Shown: positions 19,490 through 31,600, counted from the stretch's first letter. The stretch: DNA of 64,000 bases from Ichthyophis bannanicus (GCA_033557465.1 CM066033.1:1305069519-1305133518), one strand, 5' to 3'. Notes: generated from the letters alone by a model not told the origin. Made by a program: numbers and translations.

Positions 19490-21127
19490 GCAGGTGGCCA
19501 GCCATCACAGGGGATACCTGGGTACTCAGTATAGTCCAAAAGGGCTTCCACCAACTACCCCCCTCCTACTTTCCAGGGGGAGCCTCCACAACTCCCTCTA
19601 CACAGAAACCTCCTCCTTCAGGAGTTGGCAGGTCTTCTAAAGGAACAGGCTGTGGAACTGGTGCCTCACCATCTGGAAAGGCAAGGCTTCTACTCCAGGT
19701 ACTTCCTGGTACCAAAAAGGACAAGAGGCCTCCGGCCTATCCTAGACTTGCGAAACCTAAACAAGTTTCTGGAGAGGGAAAAGTTCAAGATGCTTACCCT
19801 TGGGATACTGCTGCCCTACCTCCAGCAGGGAAACTGGCTATGCTCCTTAGACCTAAAGGATGCTTATACTCACATCCTCATTCATCCAGACCACAGACAA
19901 TATCTCAGATTTGTGGTGGGAGGAAGCCATTTTCAGTACGGGGTACTTCCCTTTGGCCTAACGTCTGCCCCTAGAGTTTTTACCAAATGCCTGGCAGTGG
20001 TGGCGGCCTATCTCAGGAATCGGGATTTGTATCTTCCCGTACCTGGACGACTGGCTCATCAGGGGCCAGTCTATCCAGGAGGCCAAACAAGCCACTCTTC
20101 GCACTGTCTCTCTTCTTCAGCATCTGGGCTTTGTCATAAACTATGCAAAGTCCACTTTGCTCCCCTCTCTGAACCTAGAGTCTATAGGGGCCAGATTAGA
20201 CACCCGGCAGGTAAGAGCTTACTTGCCCGAGGACAAAGCCCACAGACTGATGGACTTGGCCAACCAGTTTCTGAGCAATTCTCATGTTTTCTCATGTTTC
20301 CGCCAGGCACTACCTGCGGCTCCTGGGCCACATGGCATCCACGGTACATGTGACTCCGAATGCCTGTCTGCACATGCGGGCTGCTCAGTGGTTCCTCAGA
20401 GTTCAGTGGGCGCAGGCCACAGGCGACCTTCGAGACAGAGTAAAGGTGTCCTAACCACTTTTGGACTCCTTACAGTGGTGGCTACACCTCCCAAACCTTC
20501 TCAGGGGGGTACCTTTTTCAGGTGCCAGCACACACACGGGTGCTGACAACCGATGCTTCCTTGAAGGACTGTGGTGCACATTGCCAGGGCACGTGCACTC
20601 AAGGCCTCTGGTCTCCTCGGGAAGCCATGCAACAGATCAATCTTTTGGAGCTGCAAGCAATCCGCTTAGCTCTGCAAACATTTTCTCATGCCCTCTCTCA
20701 TCAGTCTGTTCTAGTTCAGATGGACAATCAGGTGGCAATGTTCTATGTGAACAAACAAGGGGGCACGGGGTCCAGGCTCCTATGTCATGAGGCACTGGCC
20801 CTTTGCTCCTTTGCAGTCAAGCAAGGCATGTTTCTCAAAGCAGTTTATCTACCTGGTCAGGAGAATTTCCTAGCAGACAAGCTAAGCAGGATTCTTCAGC
20901 CTCACGAATGGCAGTTGAATCCATGGGTGGTCCAGCAAACCTTCCTCCGCTGGGGACTTCCGTCCATCGATCTTTTTGCACGTCCACAAAACCGTCAGCT
21001 GCCCAGGCTTTGCTCCAGACAGCCGCATCCCCTGAGGATGGCGGTAGATACTTTTCTGATTTCTTGGTCTACGGGCCTCCTGTATGCGTTTCCTCCCACG
21101 CCCCTGGTAGCCCGAACTCTGTTCTAA
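19490..21127 (+). pseudogene. DIRS-B reverse transcriptase-RNase H (frameshifted)
   Basis: N-terminal block TGDTWVLSIVQKGF; RT with YFLVPKRTRGLRPILDL, LCSLDLKDAYTHILI and LPFGLTSAPRVFTK up to about 20030. A frameshift puts the catalytic YLDDWLIRG (YLDD at 20040-20051) in another frame. RNase H is open at 20522-21127: TTDASLKDCGAHC, VQMDNQVAMFYVNKQGGTG, then LADKLSRIL and the post-RH block IDLFARPQNRQLPRLCS and LLYAFPPTPL. Note TDAS is followed by CGAH where A and F have GWGAH. Confidence 0.88.
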
Positions 21128-21354
21128 ATCCTCCGGGACAAAGCCTCGGTGATTCTGATAGCCCCCAGATGACCGAGGCAGCCATGGTTTCCACTTCTGC
21201 TGCAGTTGGCGGTGGAAAATCCATTCTCTCTGGGGTTGCACCACGATCTCCTGTCTCAGGATCAGGGTTCCCTTTTGCACCCCAATTTCAGGTCCCTCAA
21301 TCTGATGGCCTGGCTGCTGAAAGGATAGTGCTAGCTCTTACGTCTACCTAAGGA

Positions 21355-22362
21355 GGTTGAGGAGGTGGTCTTTGCCTCTAGAAGGCAGTCCACCAGAAAG
21401 TCCTATGCCCTCAAGTGGCATAGGTTCACAATATGGTGTGCTCAGCACAATGAAGATCCTTTCTCTTGCCTTGTGCCAGTAGTACTGCAGTATCTACTTC
21501 ACCTGTCAGACCTAGGCCTTAAGTCTAACTCTGTTCGGGTCCACCTCAGTGCTCTGTCAGCGCACCACTCACCGGTGGAAGGACAGCCTGTCGGTTCACC
21601 CCTTGGTGTCCAGATTTCTCAAGATGTCTGCTTCTACTCAAGCCTCCGGTTCGTTCACCGGCAACTGAGTGGGATTTGAATGTGATCTTGCAGCAACTTA
21701 CTCGCCCACCGTTTGAGCTGATGGCTACCTGCCATTTCCGCTTCCTCTTTTGGAAGGTGCTCTTCCTGGTGGCTCTTACCTCGGCCAGACGTGTGAGTGA
21801 ACTACAAGCTTTGGTTTCTGATAGACTGTACACACGGTTCTATAGGAACAGGGTGGTCCTGCGGACCCATCCGAAGTTCCTTCCAAAAGTGGTCTCCTCT
21901 TTCCACCTCAACCAGGAGGTGGTTCTTCCGACCTTCTTTCCCAGGCCACATACCAGCCGGGCTGAAACAGTCTTGCATACCCTGGACTGTAAGAGGGCGT
22001 TGTCTTTTTACATAGAACGTATGTGGGGGCATCAAAGGGCTACTCAGCTCTTCATCTCCTTTGACCATAATAAGATGGGGTTACCTGGCTCCAAGCGTAC
22101 GTTGTCCACTTGGGTAGCAGATTGTATCGCCTGGGCGTACAAGGCAGCCAACCTCCCCTTGCAGGGTCGAGTCACGGCCCACCGTGTCAGGGCGAAAGCA
22201 GCGTCAGTAGCTCATCTCCGCTCTGTTCCGTTGGCAGACATCTGCCGGGCTGCTACTTGGTCTTCAAGCCAGACTTTTGCAGCCCATTACTGCCTCGAGA
22301 GAGAGTCCCGAAGGGACAGTGCTTTCGGACAGGTGGTACTCCGTAATCTCTTTGAGGTTTAG
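21355..22362 (+). pseudogene. DIRS-B tyrosine recombinase (one frameshift; catalytic half open)
   Basis: The N-terminal part 21365-21679 (RQSTRKSYALKWHRFTIWC ... LKSNSVRVHLSALSAHH) and the catalytic part 21676-22362 are in different frames. The catalytic part is uninterrupted: Arg I in SARRVSEL, PKVVSSFHLNQEVVLPTFF, HxxR as HRVR, and HYCLERESRRD with the nucleophile tyrosine. The stop follows at 22360, shortly before the ICR. It is the best-preserved YR catalytic domain in the window. Confidence 0.9.
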
Positions 22363-22499
22363 GCAACTCCTACCCTCCGGCCCTTGTGTTGGGCTATCGT
22401 ACGGGGGCATTCTCAGAGAATATTCTTATCACGAATGCTGAGGCTCTTGAGAAGGAGCCATTTTTTCAGCTTAGGGTTCCTGGTAGCCTAGTGCTGGGG

Positions 22500-22602
22500 A
22501 GTCCCATTTGTGAGGATTGACTTCCTGCTTGGTCCTGGAGAAAGAGTAGTTACTCACCTGTAACAGATGTTCTCCAGGAGCAGCAGGAATCAGTCCTCAC
22601 GA
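22500..22602 (+). repeat. DIRS-B internal complementary region (ICR)
   Basis: The left half (GAGTCCCATTTGTGAGGATT through CTTGGTCCTGGAGA) is the reverse complement of the left end; the right half (AAGAGTAGTTACTCACCTG through CAGGAATCAGTCCTCAC) is the reverse complement of the right end. The junction CTGGAGAAAGAG defines the termini. Confidence 0.9.
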
Positions 22603-22673
22603 CCCTCCTTCCTCCCCTGGAGTTGCAGTCATATACTTCATTTTGTTTTTTGCTGTCTTTTAGATATGTCATC

Positions 22674-22832
22674 AGACTGAGCAAGATGGCACCCTTGGGC
22701 GGGAAGGGGACCGCACATGCGTGCTGCATTCCCAAAGGCTTTCCTTGAAAACTGGGGAAATGCTCCGCACGAGGGCTCCGTCGGTGCCGACGTCACCCAT
22801 ATGTGAGGACTGATTCCTGCTGCTCCTGGAGA
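22674..22832 (+). repeat. DIRS-B right inverted terminal repeat
   Basis: AGACTGAGCAAGATGGCACC through CATATGTGAGGACTGATTCC, the inverse of 17145-17304, with GTCGGTGCCGACGTC at the conserved palindrome site. The unique outer end runs to about 22863. Confidence 0.9.
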
Positions 22833-22863
22833 ACACCTGTTAACAGGTGAGTAACTACTCTTT

Positions 22864-23700
22864 ATCTCCATCATCTCTACAGTCACTGTCTTAATGAGGC
22901 CAAAAGTGCCTTCTACGACAATTTCATATCCTCTGCATCCAACTCCACTGGCCAACTTTACTCATTTTCTCCTCCCTCTCACAGACTAGGACATCCAGCC
23001 TTCGATCCCCTGACACCCCCTCTTGTAGTCCCACCACCCTCGCTTATTACTTCCAGACCAAGGTTCCTTCTCTTCACTCTACCTTTGCCAATTGTCTAGC
23101 ACCTCTGTCCCCACTCTCTCCCTCTCCCCTGTTCCCTCCCTTCTCTTCCCTAGCTCACCTTCATACATGGTCCTCTTTCTGCCCAATCTCCTCTGCTGAA
23201 CTCCATTAGGCCTTATCTTCCTCACATAAAACCAATTGCCCCTCAGACCCTATTCCCTCTGCTTGGTTTACTGAACCCGTCTTTGCTCTCCCCCCTCTAA
23301 TTCTGTCTGCTTAATAAGTCTCTCTTCAGGAACTTTCCCTCTTCCTGGAAACACGCCCTCATCTGGCCTTTGCTGAAGAACCCTTCACTTGATCCCTCTA
23401 TCTCTGCACACTTTCAGCCTGTTTCTATTCTTCCCTTTTTCTTCAAGGTACTCGAGAAACTTATCTTCTCTCAACTCTCTTCCTATCTTGACACCACTTG
23501 CGTGCTACACGCTTGATAGTCGGGCTTTTGCACAGGACACAGCACGGAAACTATTCTGCTTTCTTTCTTGAATGAAATCCACCAGGCCCATGATTGCAGT
23601 AATCTTTCTTTAGCATGTGCCTTGTATCTCTCGTCTGCTTTTGACCTTGTTGTTCATTGTAATCTTCTGGAATGTAATCTTCTGGTATCTACTCTCCGTT
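22864..23700 (+). pseudogene. L2-clade LINE, linker and RT 5' part (after DIRS-B)
   Basis: C/T-rich coding strand continuing from 17142: KSAFYDNFISSASNS and a later RT stretch (CALYLSSAFDLVVHCNLLE), the S-AFD-VDH motif of LINE reverse transcriptases, at about 23610-23670. Frames change repeatedly. Cut near 23700 by an LTR-like insertion. Confidence 0.65.
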
Positions 23701-24405
23701 TGGTCCTGGGTTCATTTCACAGAGACAGTAGGGTAAGCAGCACAAATATGACAACCAAAACTGGTGTGGCTTGGAAAGAGTTTTATATAGAAATAGGCTT
23801 ATTACATAGGTACAGAACAGAGTTATAAGGTTGTTACAGAGCTGCATCTGTGTGTGTGTGCATGTGTGTTTGTGTGAGAGAGAGGGGGTAAGTGTGTCAG
23901 TCTCATAGTAAGAAGAATATAGAGAGAAAGAGAGAACAAGGGGGAGGAGAGAGAGACAGAAGTGGGTGTCAGAGCCTCATGTCCCTCATGTCCGATGAAT
24001 AAGAAAAAGGAGAGAGAAGGGCGGGGTGTCTGATGAATAGAAAGAGAGGAGAGAGAAAGGGGGGGGGGTGTAAGGAGTAGTGTGTGTCAGAGCCTCATAG
24101 CAAGAAGTATCCGATGAATAGGAAGAGATTTTTGTTTTTCTCCGTATTTATAGTGAAAATCTTCAGCACCTCCTTTTGTCATAATTTGGTTGGTTTGAGG
24201 TCTATCACTTGATTAGCAAGGAGAGGCTGTTTCATTCAGTCTGGAGACGGACATCACCAGGGGGTCAGAGCTAATCTCCTCCTGTGAACTACGCTCATTA
24301 AGTTTGGAGACTGACATCACCAGAGTAACAAAAGCTGCTTGCAATCCAAGGTCTGGGAAAAGCCATGACACCTATGCTAGGCATAATGTCATGCTGATGT
24401 ATGCT
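23700..24405 (-). mobile_element. Unidentified insertion, LTR-like on the minus strand (tentative)
   Basis: Breaks the L2 RT between STLRLVLG and LHNLEIHGTIHHWF. On the minus strand it has a TATAAATA-like box (about 24147-24154) followed by long C/T tracts, and a region starting TGTGATGAATGCC, resembling a solo LTR with U3-R-U5 order. I could not find a clean target duplication, and the L2 frame seems to overlap rather than join exactly. A GT/GA simple repeat fills 23850-24080. It could also be an unrelated insertion. Confidence 0.3.
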
Positions 24406-25660
24406 GGCATTCATCACACCCTTATCCGTCTGCACAACCTTGAGATTCACGGCACCATTCACCATTGGTTCCATTCTTTTCTGTGTCATCGTCTTTTTCT
24501 GTTCTAGCTCGCTCTCCATCATCCCGTGCCTTGCCTTCTCTCACTTATCTGCGGTGTTCCCCAGGGTTCAGTCCTGGCCCTTGTTTTGTTTAACATCATC
24601 TGGATCTCTTTCACTTTGTTCATTCAACAGTACGGACTTTGTCTATTACTATGCCGACGACATAATCTTCATTAATCACACAGACTCTTTTGCCCCTGAT
24701 CTGCTGTCCCTGAACACTTGTCTTTCCGGCATCTCCAGTTGGTTTTCTGATAACATTTTATACCTGAACCCCTCTAAAACAGCTGCCATTTGGTTTTCCT
24801 TCACCAATACCTCTCTGTCACTAGCCCCCACTTTCCCTTCTGGCCTGATCCCTTTGGTGACCACTCTTTGATATCTTGGGATGATCTTCTATTCCTCCTT
24901 TACCTTTCAGGCACACGTGTTCTCCTTGGCTCGCCAGGCCGCCTTTTCACTTTGCCGTATCTGTGCCATTCGCCCCTTTCTGTCACCACCTTCCCTTATC
25001 ACTCTTCTCCTCACCTTGGCTATCGGTAAACAACTACTGCAATATCTCTCCTTGGTCTTCCTCAATACTTGTTCGTTTACAACTTATTCAAAATACCGCT
25101 GCCCGCCTCATCACACATGCCACGACCACGTGACTCCCCTCCTGACTCATCTACACTGGCTCCCCCTCAAATACTGTGCACAATACAAACTTCTAACAAT
25201 GGTCCATAAAGTCATCCACACTGGCATTCCTACCTACTTATCCGATGCTCTCCACTTGCACGCCCTCCCCCGAACCCTCAGCTCACTACATGCCAGCCGC
25301 CTTCATCTACCATCCCCCTCGCATGCCAGCCTTGAATCCATTCACTCCTCCACACTGTACTTCCTTGATCCTGCCCTCTGGAATTCACTGCCTGCTGATC
25401 CACACTCAGAACTTTCCTATAATTGCTTTAAAACAAGACTCAAAACACCTCTTCTGCTCTGCCTTTGACCTCCTCCTTGTGGACTCCTGACTTCCTCTGT
25501 CCTGTCTTTCTTTCTGGTTCTTATATAAGTGTTTAACTTTCCTATTTGTGTATGGCGCTCTTTTCTATTTTTTTTTCTATATTTATTTTTTTTGGACTTG
25601 TACAACGCCCTGCTATTAGAAGGTGTGGTATATCAAGTAAACAGTAAACAATCTGTTGGT
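24406..25660 (+). pseudogene. L2-clade LINE, RT catalytic part, C-terminus and 3' UTR
   Basis: HNLEIHGTIHHWF, then FVYYYADDIIFINH with the catalytic YADD at 24650-24661, LNPSKTAAIWF, and after a frameshift near 24875 the segment 24881-25468: THLHWLPLKYCAQYKLL, DPALWNSLPADPHSEL and CFKTRLKTPLLLCL. All are hallmark blocks of L2 ORF2. The 3' UTR ends near 25660 with GTGTGGTATATCAAGTAAAC. This is the youngest-looking L2 copy here but it has several frameshifts. Confidence 0.8.
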
Positions 25661-25689
25661 CCTCCACGTCAATTCTGCAGGGCAAAGCT

Positions 25690-25893
25690 TGCTTATTTAA
25701 CAGGTTTTTTTTATACTGCTTTATCATTTCCATCAAAGTGGTTTACGTTTTAACTTAAACTTGGTAAAGTACATTAAACAGGGACATTGATAGTTTGGAT
25801 TTTTTTCTAAGGTCCAAGGCCACAAGGAAGCCAAAGCTGGTCTCTGGGTTTCCAAGCCAATGCTCTAACCACTAGGCAGCTACTCCTCCTTAC
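25690..25893 (-). mobile_element. tRNA-SINE with L2-like tail
   Basis: Minus-strand copy: tRNA-like head GCTGCCTAGTGGTTAGAGCA near 25870, a short body (CTTGTGGCCTTGGACC), and a tail with ACTTTGATGGAAATGATAAA and TTAAATAAGC at the low-coordinate end. The same tail type is at 48-200. It may be an internally deleted SINE or a mix of SINE head and L2 tail. Confidence 0.55.
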
Positions 25894-26439
25894 AAAATGG
25901 CATTGGAGCAGCTGCACACAGATTTTCTCTTCCTGAGACTGAGCCACATGCTCTTATCCCCCCCCCCCAATATCTTGGCAGGCCCCATTGCTCACACTTC
26001 AGACACCTTCTCTGGCTTAGATAGACCACATACGCCTATGCTCGCTCCCTGGGGCACTCTGAATACGGCTCATGGAAGACTGCTCAATCACAGATCTAGT
26101 TTTCCCTTCAGATGAGCTGACAAGTGGGGAACTGCTCCTTTGCCCCATTGAGTTTGACCACCCGAGCAGTGGAACTGGGGGGTACCACTCTCTCTGTAAC
26201 GTTTCTTCATTCCCAGCCATCTGCCACAGCTTCCTAGTGCAGTGGCTAGATTTCAGGGCAAACCAGATAGATGTCTGTGTCACTTCCAGATTGTTCTTTT
26301 CATCCCAATATGGTGTGGTGCCAGAATAATCAGACAGCTTGAGCCTAAGGTCCTATTAGAAACCTTAAACCGATGTAGCTTAAGGAGAAGGGTCACTGCT
26401 CTATACTAAGATGTACCATAAGTGAGGTGCGCTGCTGTA
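25894..26439. other. No gene seen
   Basis: Sequence without a recognisable protein family, splice-flanked exon or known repeat end. Small open frames on both strands have no conserved motif. Confidence 0.45.
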
Positions 26440-26640
26440 TTTTGACATAATTGTAACATGGTAACATAGTATGTGACAGCAGATAAAGAAAGGTATGGTC
26501 CATCTAGTCTGCCCAGCAAGGCGGCAAGAGTAGGTGCACTTGCCGCTCTGTGCAGGTCACCTCTCCCCATGCCTTTGTTTAGGGCTGTATCCACTGCTCC
26601 GTGTAGGTCATCCCTATTTGTTAAGATATAGATCACCCCT
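26440..26640 (-). mobile_element. CR1-type LINE/SINE 3' end
   Basis: On the minus strand: GGGCAGACTAGATGGACCAT, TTTATCTGCTGTCACATACT, ATGTTACCATGTTAC. This is a CR1 3' terminus of the TTACTATG-tail subfamily, the same as at 45120-45205 on the plus strand. No ORF. Confidence 0.6.
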
Positions 26641-26794
26641 ATTTGTTCAGATATTGTAGGTGCATAATTTGAATAATTCATAATCAGTATGTTTCCGTAA
26701 TCCAAAAATGCCAAGATATAACTCTGCAGAAGAAGACGAAAATGGCCAAATGAAATATATGGCCTAATTCTACGCAGCTGTCATAATTTTAAAG
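26641..26794 (-). mobile_element. Minus-strand L2 ORF2 piece, left of the L1/Tx1 insertion
   Basis: The minus strand reads ILAFLDYGNILIMNYSN, matching the SRLDYCNSL block that follows the RT in L2 ORF2. Together with 32591-33118, which holds the RT portion on the same strand, it suggests one L2 split by the LINE at 26795-32590. Confidence 0.45.
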
Positions 26795-26936
26795 AGATTT
26801 TTGAGGAGGCGGAGCCTGGAGCGAAGCAGGGTGGCTGTGTAGAGCGTTGCTCCGGAGGGGCCTAGTAAAGAATCCTGCAATTGTGCTTAATATTAGTGGA
26901 GGAAGTCAGATTATCAAGCCCCGACGAACCGGAGAG

Positions 26937-27780
26937 ATGTCGGGACCCAAACCTGCATGTTTGGACTTCGCTTCGAGTCAGGGCGCGAGCGCGAAGAGAT
27001 CCAAGATGGAGCATCTGTCCCCACAGAAAATGGCGCCGACGTGGGAATATCCCGAGGCCATTCAAGAACTGCTTGTGGAGGTGCGCACAATAAAAGAAAT
27101 TGTCAGCAAACAGCGAATCGCTAGCTACTGTGCAGGAGGATATGAGCAGACTAAAGAGCGGCATGGAGAGCCTCAGTCTCCGCCAGGAACAGATGGAGCA
27201 GCGAGTGCTGGTGCAGGAGGAAAGAATGAAGACCGTGGACAAGCAGGCTAAGCAAATCAAACAGTTGCAGAGAATTGGAGGATAATAATAATAGATCCCG
27301 CCGGAACAACATTAGGATTGTGGGTGTCCCTGAAGGGGCTGAAGGGAAGGATGTCTTTGCCTTTCTGCACAAATTGATTCCTACAACGCTGCAGCTTGCC
27401 TTTGACATGCCTTTCGAGATTGAAAGAGCGCATCAGGTGCCCTTGCAGCCCCTGGCGGGTAATAAGCGGCCTCGGCCGATAATCCTCAAAGCTTGAGACA
27501 CCAGCAGGTACTCAGAATCATGGAAGCGGCTCGTGCTAGATCTCCAGTTGAATTTGAAGGGCATAGGCTGATGTTTTTTCCTGATTTTGCGAAGAGTACT
27601 GTGGAAAAGCGGAAGAGGTTCCTGGAATTGAGGCCCAGACTGCAGAGGCTACAGGTGAGATTCAGACTGCTTCACCCTGCAAGAATGAGAATTACGCTAC
27701 ATAACAGCACAAGGACCTTTGATGATCCTGAGTGTCTATTTGCGTTCATCGACGAGAAAGAACAAGAACTGATGCGATGA
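26937..27780 (+). pseudogene. L1/Tx1 LINE ORF1 (frameshifted)
   Basis: The start ATG at 26937 gives MSGPKPACLDFASSQG. A heptad-rich coiled coil (MSRLKSGMESLSLRQEQMEQ, about 27140-27270) follows in another frame, then the RNA-recognition block RRNNIRIVGVPEGAEGKDVF at 27300, and a C-terminal part with AARARSPVEFEGHRLMFFPD and a STVEKRKRFLELRPRL stretch. Three frames are used. ORF1p binds the LINE RNA as a trimer (family knowledge). Confidence 0.8.
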
Positions 27781-28083
27781 GTCTAATTGAATGAGGCTCT
27801 TAGTTTAGTCTTTGGGCTGTTGCGTCAGGTCAGTATGAAGAAGGAGATGGTTCAAAGTAGGGCCTCTATATACCGGGACTTTGCTTTTAACTGTTATGAA
27901 AGAAACTGTGTAGGCTGTTTTACATATTTAGAATTGATTGCACAATTGCTTAGGAATTTTTGTTATATTGATGCTCCTCTGTACCTGCTCTGCTTGCTCT
28001 GGGTTTACCTGGTTGGTTCTTAGGTCTCCTCCCCATCCCGGGGCCCTTTAGGAATTGTTTTGTGTTGGGTATCTGCTGGGGAC

Positions 28084-28448
28084 CACTGTTCCCTCTAAGC
28101 TGTGCGTGTGTGCGCGCGCACACACCTCGCCGAGCGAGCGCACATACTTTACAACAGAGCACACAAAAATTACAGCTCTGATTCTGATAGAAAACAACAC
28201 AGACGTCTTAAAATTTAAAAGTTATGATTGTAATTACTAGAAATTTCCCGCTTCATTTAGTAATCTATTTTCATTTAATTTGATTAAAATCAATGTGGTG
28301 TACATACTGTATTCTGATGTGTAGTCAAATTTTAAAGTATATAACTCTGAGTGTCGTTTGGCACACAAAAATTTAACCTTCCTTCAAAAGCTGCACACAG
28401 CTGATATTTTATGCGCACACAGCCTACAGAAAATTAGAGGGAACATTG
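28084..28448. mobile_element. hAT MITE (365 bp) with perfect 8-bp TSD
   Basis: Left end CACTGTTCCCTCTAAGCTG; right end reverse-complemented CAATGTTCCCTCTAATTTT; exact duplication CTGGGGAC at 28076-28083 and 28449-28456. It contains a (GTGC/GCAC) purine-pyrimidine stretch and AT-rich DNA, with no ORF. The TSD fits nTnnnnAn, the Ac-branch pattern, and differs from hAT-1 and hAT-2. It was inserted between ORF1 and ORF2 of the LINE. Confidence 0.9.
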
Positions 28449-28618
28449 CTGGGGACTAGTTATTGTCAATTATAAGGTACTAGCAATTGCACGAACAAGA
28501 ATTGCATGAACAAGACAGGTGAAGTGTGATTGGGCACTGTCTATGAAGGGGCTAAGCGCATATAAGTATGATAACAACTCGGTTGAGAGACTTAGGGCCT
28601 TGAGTTGGTGGATGAGAT

Positions 28619-31600
28619 ATGACGCCTATTAAATTTCTGTCCTTAAACGTAAAGGGCATAAACAGTCCCATAAAGCGGAGGAAGATCATTCTCTATGGTA
28701 AACAAGAAAAAGGTGACATTTTAATGCTGCAGGAGACTCACCTCAGCGAGAAAGAGTCATTAAAATTGAATATAAAACCTTTCATGCTCTTAGCCTTTTC
28801 GGCAGCGAGGGGCAAACATAATGGAGTAGCCATCTTGGCCCATAAGTCGCTCAACATTACTGTACATCAAGTTAGAGCGGCCCAGGAAGGGAAGATGGGT
28901 TAAAGCTTGTGTTAAGGTGGGGCTCTAGAGTTAGTCTTAATTAATGTTTATGCTCCTAATAGGGATTGTCCGGATTTCTTTCGCTTGTTGGCGGAGGAAA
29001 TGCAGGCAGAGCCCTCATCTCTGAAAGTGCTGGGTGGTGATTTGAATCTGGTGGTGGATGCCCTTGTAGACAGGAAGCCACCTAAGACTCTGGGGCCTAC
29101 TAAAGCGCAGAGGGTCCTTATGTCCATGATGGGGGAGATGGGGCTAGTGGACACATGGCGACTGTTGCACCCGGGGGACTTGGACTTTACGTTTTTTTTT
29201 CTCCCCCTCATCAATCTCTGTCACGAATTGATTATTTCCTGATATCTAAGTCTTTGACCCCAAACTTGATCGCGGCAGAGATTCATGCGATGCATCTCTC
29301 GGATCATGCTGCTGTATCGGTGGTGCTGCAGGATGATGCGTTGAGGTCTCCAACTAATAGGTGGTCTTTTGACAGAGCATTGCTGGAGAATGAAGATTTT
29401 CGTTTAAGGATTCAGGAGGCCATCCAGGAGTATTTCCTCTTCAACACCCCACATCTGTCTAAAGGATGGGCTAGATGGGAGGGTTTGAAAGCCTTCTTGA
29501 GAGCCGTCATAACCAGTTTTAGTATTGGACTGGCTAGGCAGCATGGAGAGCAGCTGAGAGCTTTGGAGATGCAAATTAGAGCAGGGGAGCGGGTATTGGC
29601 TAAGTGGTCAGATCCCTGTATTCTTTTACGGCTGCAAAGGCTGCGTTTGAGGTATAATCAACTTCTAACGTCTGAGGCCTCGCAGTGTGTTAAAGCCCAG
29701 GAGGGTACTTACTATAGTGAAGGGAATAAGGCTGGCAGACCTCTCGCCAATGCGTTGAGAGCCCGTAAGGAAGCTAGCAGAATTGCTGCTATTAGCAGGG
29801 AAAGTCGGCGCTGTTGGTTGGAGATTCTGAAATTGCTGAGTTTTTTAGAACCTTTTATGCCCAACTGTACGCCTCTGAAGCAGAGTGTCTGCCGGATGCT
29901 TTCTCACAGTTAATAGACGAGACTCATAGGCTGGTGGTAGAACCAGAGTTGGCAGCTTGCCTTGACAAACCGATTTCTTTGGTGGAGATACAGTGCGCCA
30001 TTGACTCCCTGGTGACTGGGAAAGCCGGATGGTTTGCCCTCAGAATTTTTTAAGACTTTTGCTAAGGACTTGGGACCGTTTATGCAGCAATATTTTCTTG
30101 CCTTGTTGGAAGAAAGCCCGCAGGTAGGCTCTTTTGCCTCAGCAAATGTGGTAGTCATTGAGAAGGCAGGGAGGGATCCACAACTGGTGAGTAATTACCG
30201 GCCAATCTCTCTACTCAATGTGGATTATAAGATTTATGCGACCGTATTGGCGCGGCGTCTTGCCAAGGTGATTCCCTCTCTGGTCCACCCAGATCAGTGT
30301 GGATTTGTCGAAGGTAGGTCGACAGCGGATAACGCTAGACTTTTTTGTCTTGTTTTGGCAGGGGCAGAGGTAATGGATGGCCTGCTGGTTGGATTATTGT
30401 TGGACGCCGAAAAGGCGTTTGGTTGGAGTGGACGTTTCTGTTTTCTACTCTCAAATGGTTTGACTTTGGTGCAGGTTTTGTCAATTTTGTTAAAGTATTG
30501 TATGCCTGGCCTTTAGCGAGTATCTGTGTTAATAACGCTCAATCCCGTGACCTCCTCCTGGGTCGTGGATCGCGACAGAGATGCCCACTATCCCCAATGC
30601 TGTTTAATATTGCTCTGGAACCTTTGCTACAACAAAACCCTCGGATACAAGGTTTTAATATGTTGGGCAAAGAGATCAAACTCTCGGCTTATGCTGATGA
30701 CCACCTCCTTTTTACCACCCCAGATTCGATTCCCCATATTTTAGCCCAGATTGAAAGGTACTCAGTCCTTTCGGGGTACAAGATCAATTGGACTAAGTCA
30801 GTAGCTTTTGCTCTTAATTCTCTTGCTTTCAAGGGTATGGTGTCGGAGTTTCCCTTTGTTTGGGAGTCAAATCCGGTGAAGTACCTAGGAGTCCACTACT
30901 GCCACCCCTTAGAGGAAACAGTTCGTTTTAATGCAAAGTCTGTAGTATCTGTTATACAGTCAATGACTACAAAATGGTCTCCATTGCGATTAACGTGGCG
31001 GGGGCGATTGGAGACAATTAAAATGGCAATAGTTCCTAAAATAAATTACATTCTTGAAATGTTGCCATTATACCTTCCGGTGCAGACATATCAACAGATG
31101 GAGAGGCTCTTAATTTCTGTGGAATAACAAACCTCCCAGAATTGCACTTAAGAAGCTTAAGGCTAATAAAGAAAATGGGGGGGGGGTGAATTTCCCGGAC
31201 TTCCGGCTTTATCATAGTGCCTTCTTGATGAAGCAAGGGGTCTGATGGTCAGAGCAGCTCAATGAGCAAAGTCCGGTCTGGCTAAGCCTTGAGGAGAAAA
31301 TGGCGGCCCCCTTTCCACTACATCGAATGCAGGGTATGGTATTCAGTGATGTATCTTCAAGACCCCAAATGGTCTTGGACACGCAAAGGGCTTTTCAGAA
31401 CTTGTTGCAGGCCAGTAGACCAGAAGAGGTGTTATCGGAGGGTATGTCCTTGTGGTGCAATCCGCTTTTTAAGGTGCAACGCAAATCCATTGCATGGAAA
31501 GCCTGGTATAGTAGGGGCATATGGACTGTCGGGCAGCTGATTGCCAAGGGTGCATGGAAAGGTTTTGAGGAGTTGCAGAGGGAATTTCATCTTCCGGGGT

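Larger units (their letters stand above)
17143..22863 (+). mobile_element. DIRS-B: DIRS-type YR retrotransposon, nearly full length
   Basis: Inserted in the L2 above. It has left and right ITRs, gag, RT-RNase H, YR and an ICR, in that order. Termini (about TCTCCAGGACC on the left, GTAACTACTCTTT on the right) are deduced from the ICR junction. The family is distinct from A and resembles the minus-strand copy G in its RNase H and YR. Gag and RT are frameshifted, but the catalytic half of YR is open from 21676 to 22362. Confidence 0.92.
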
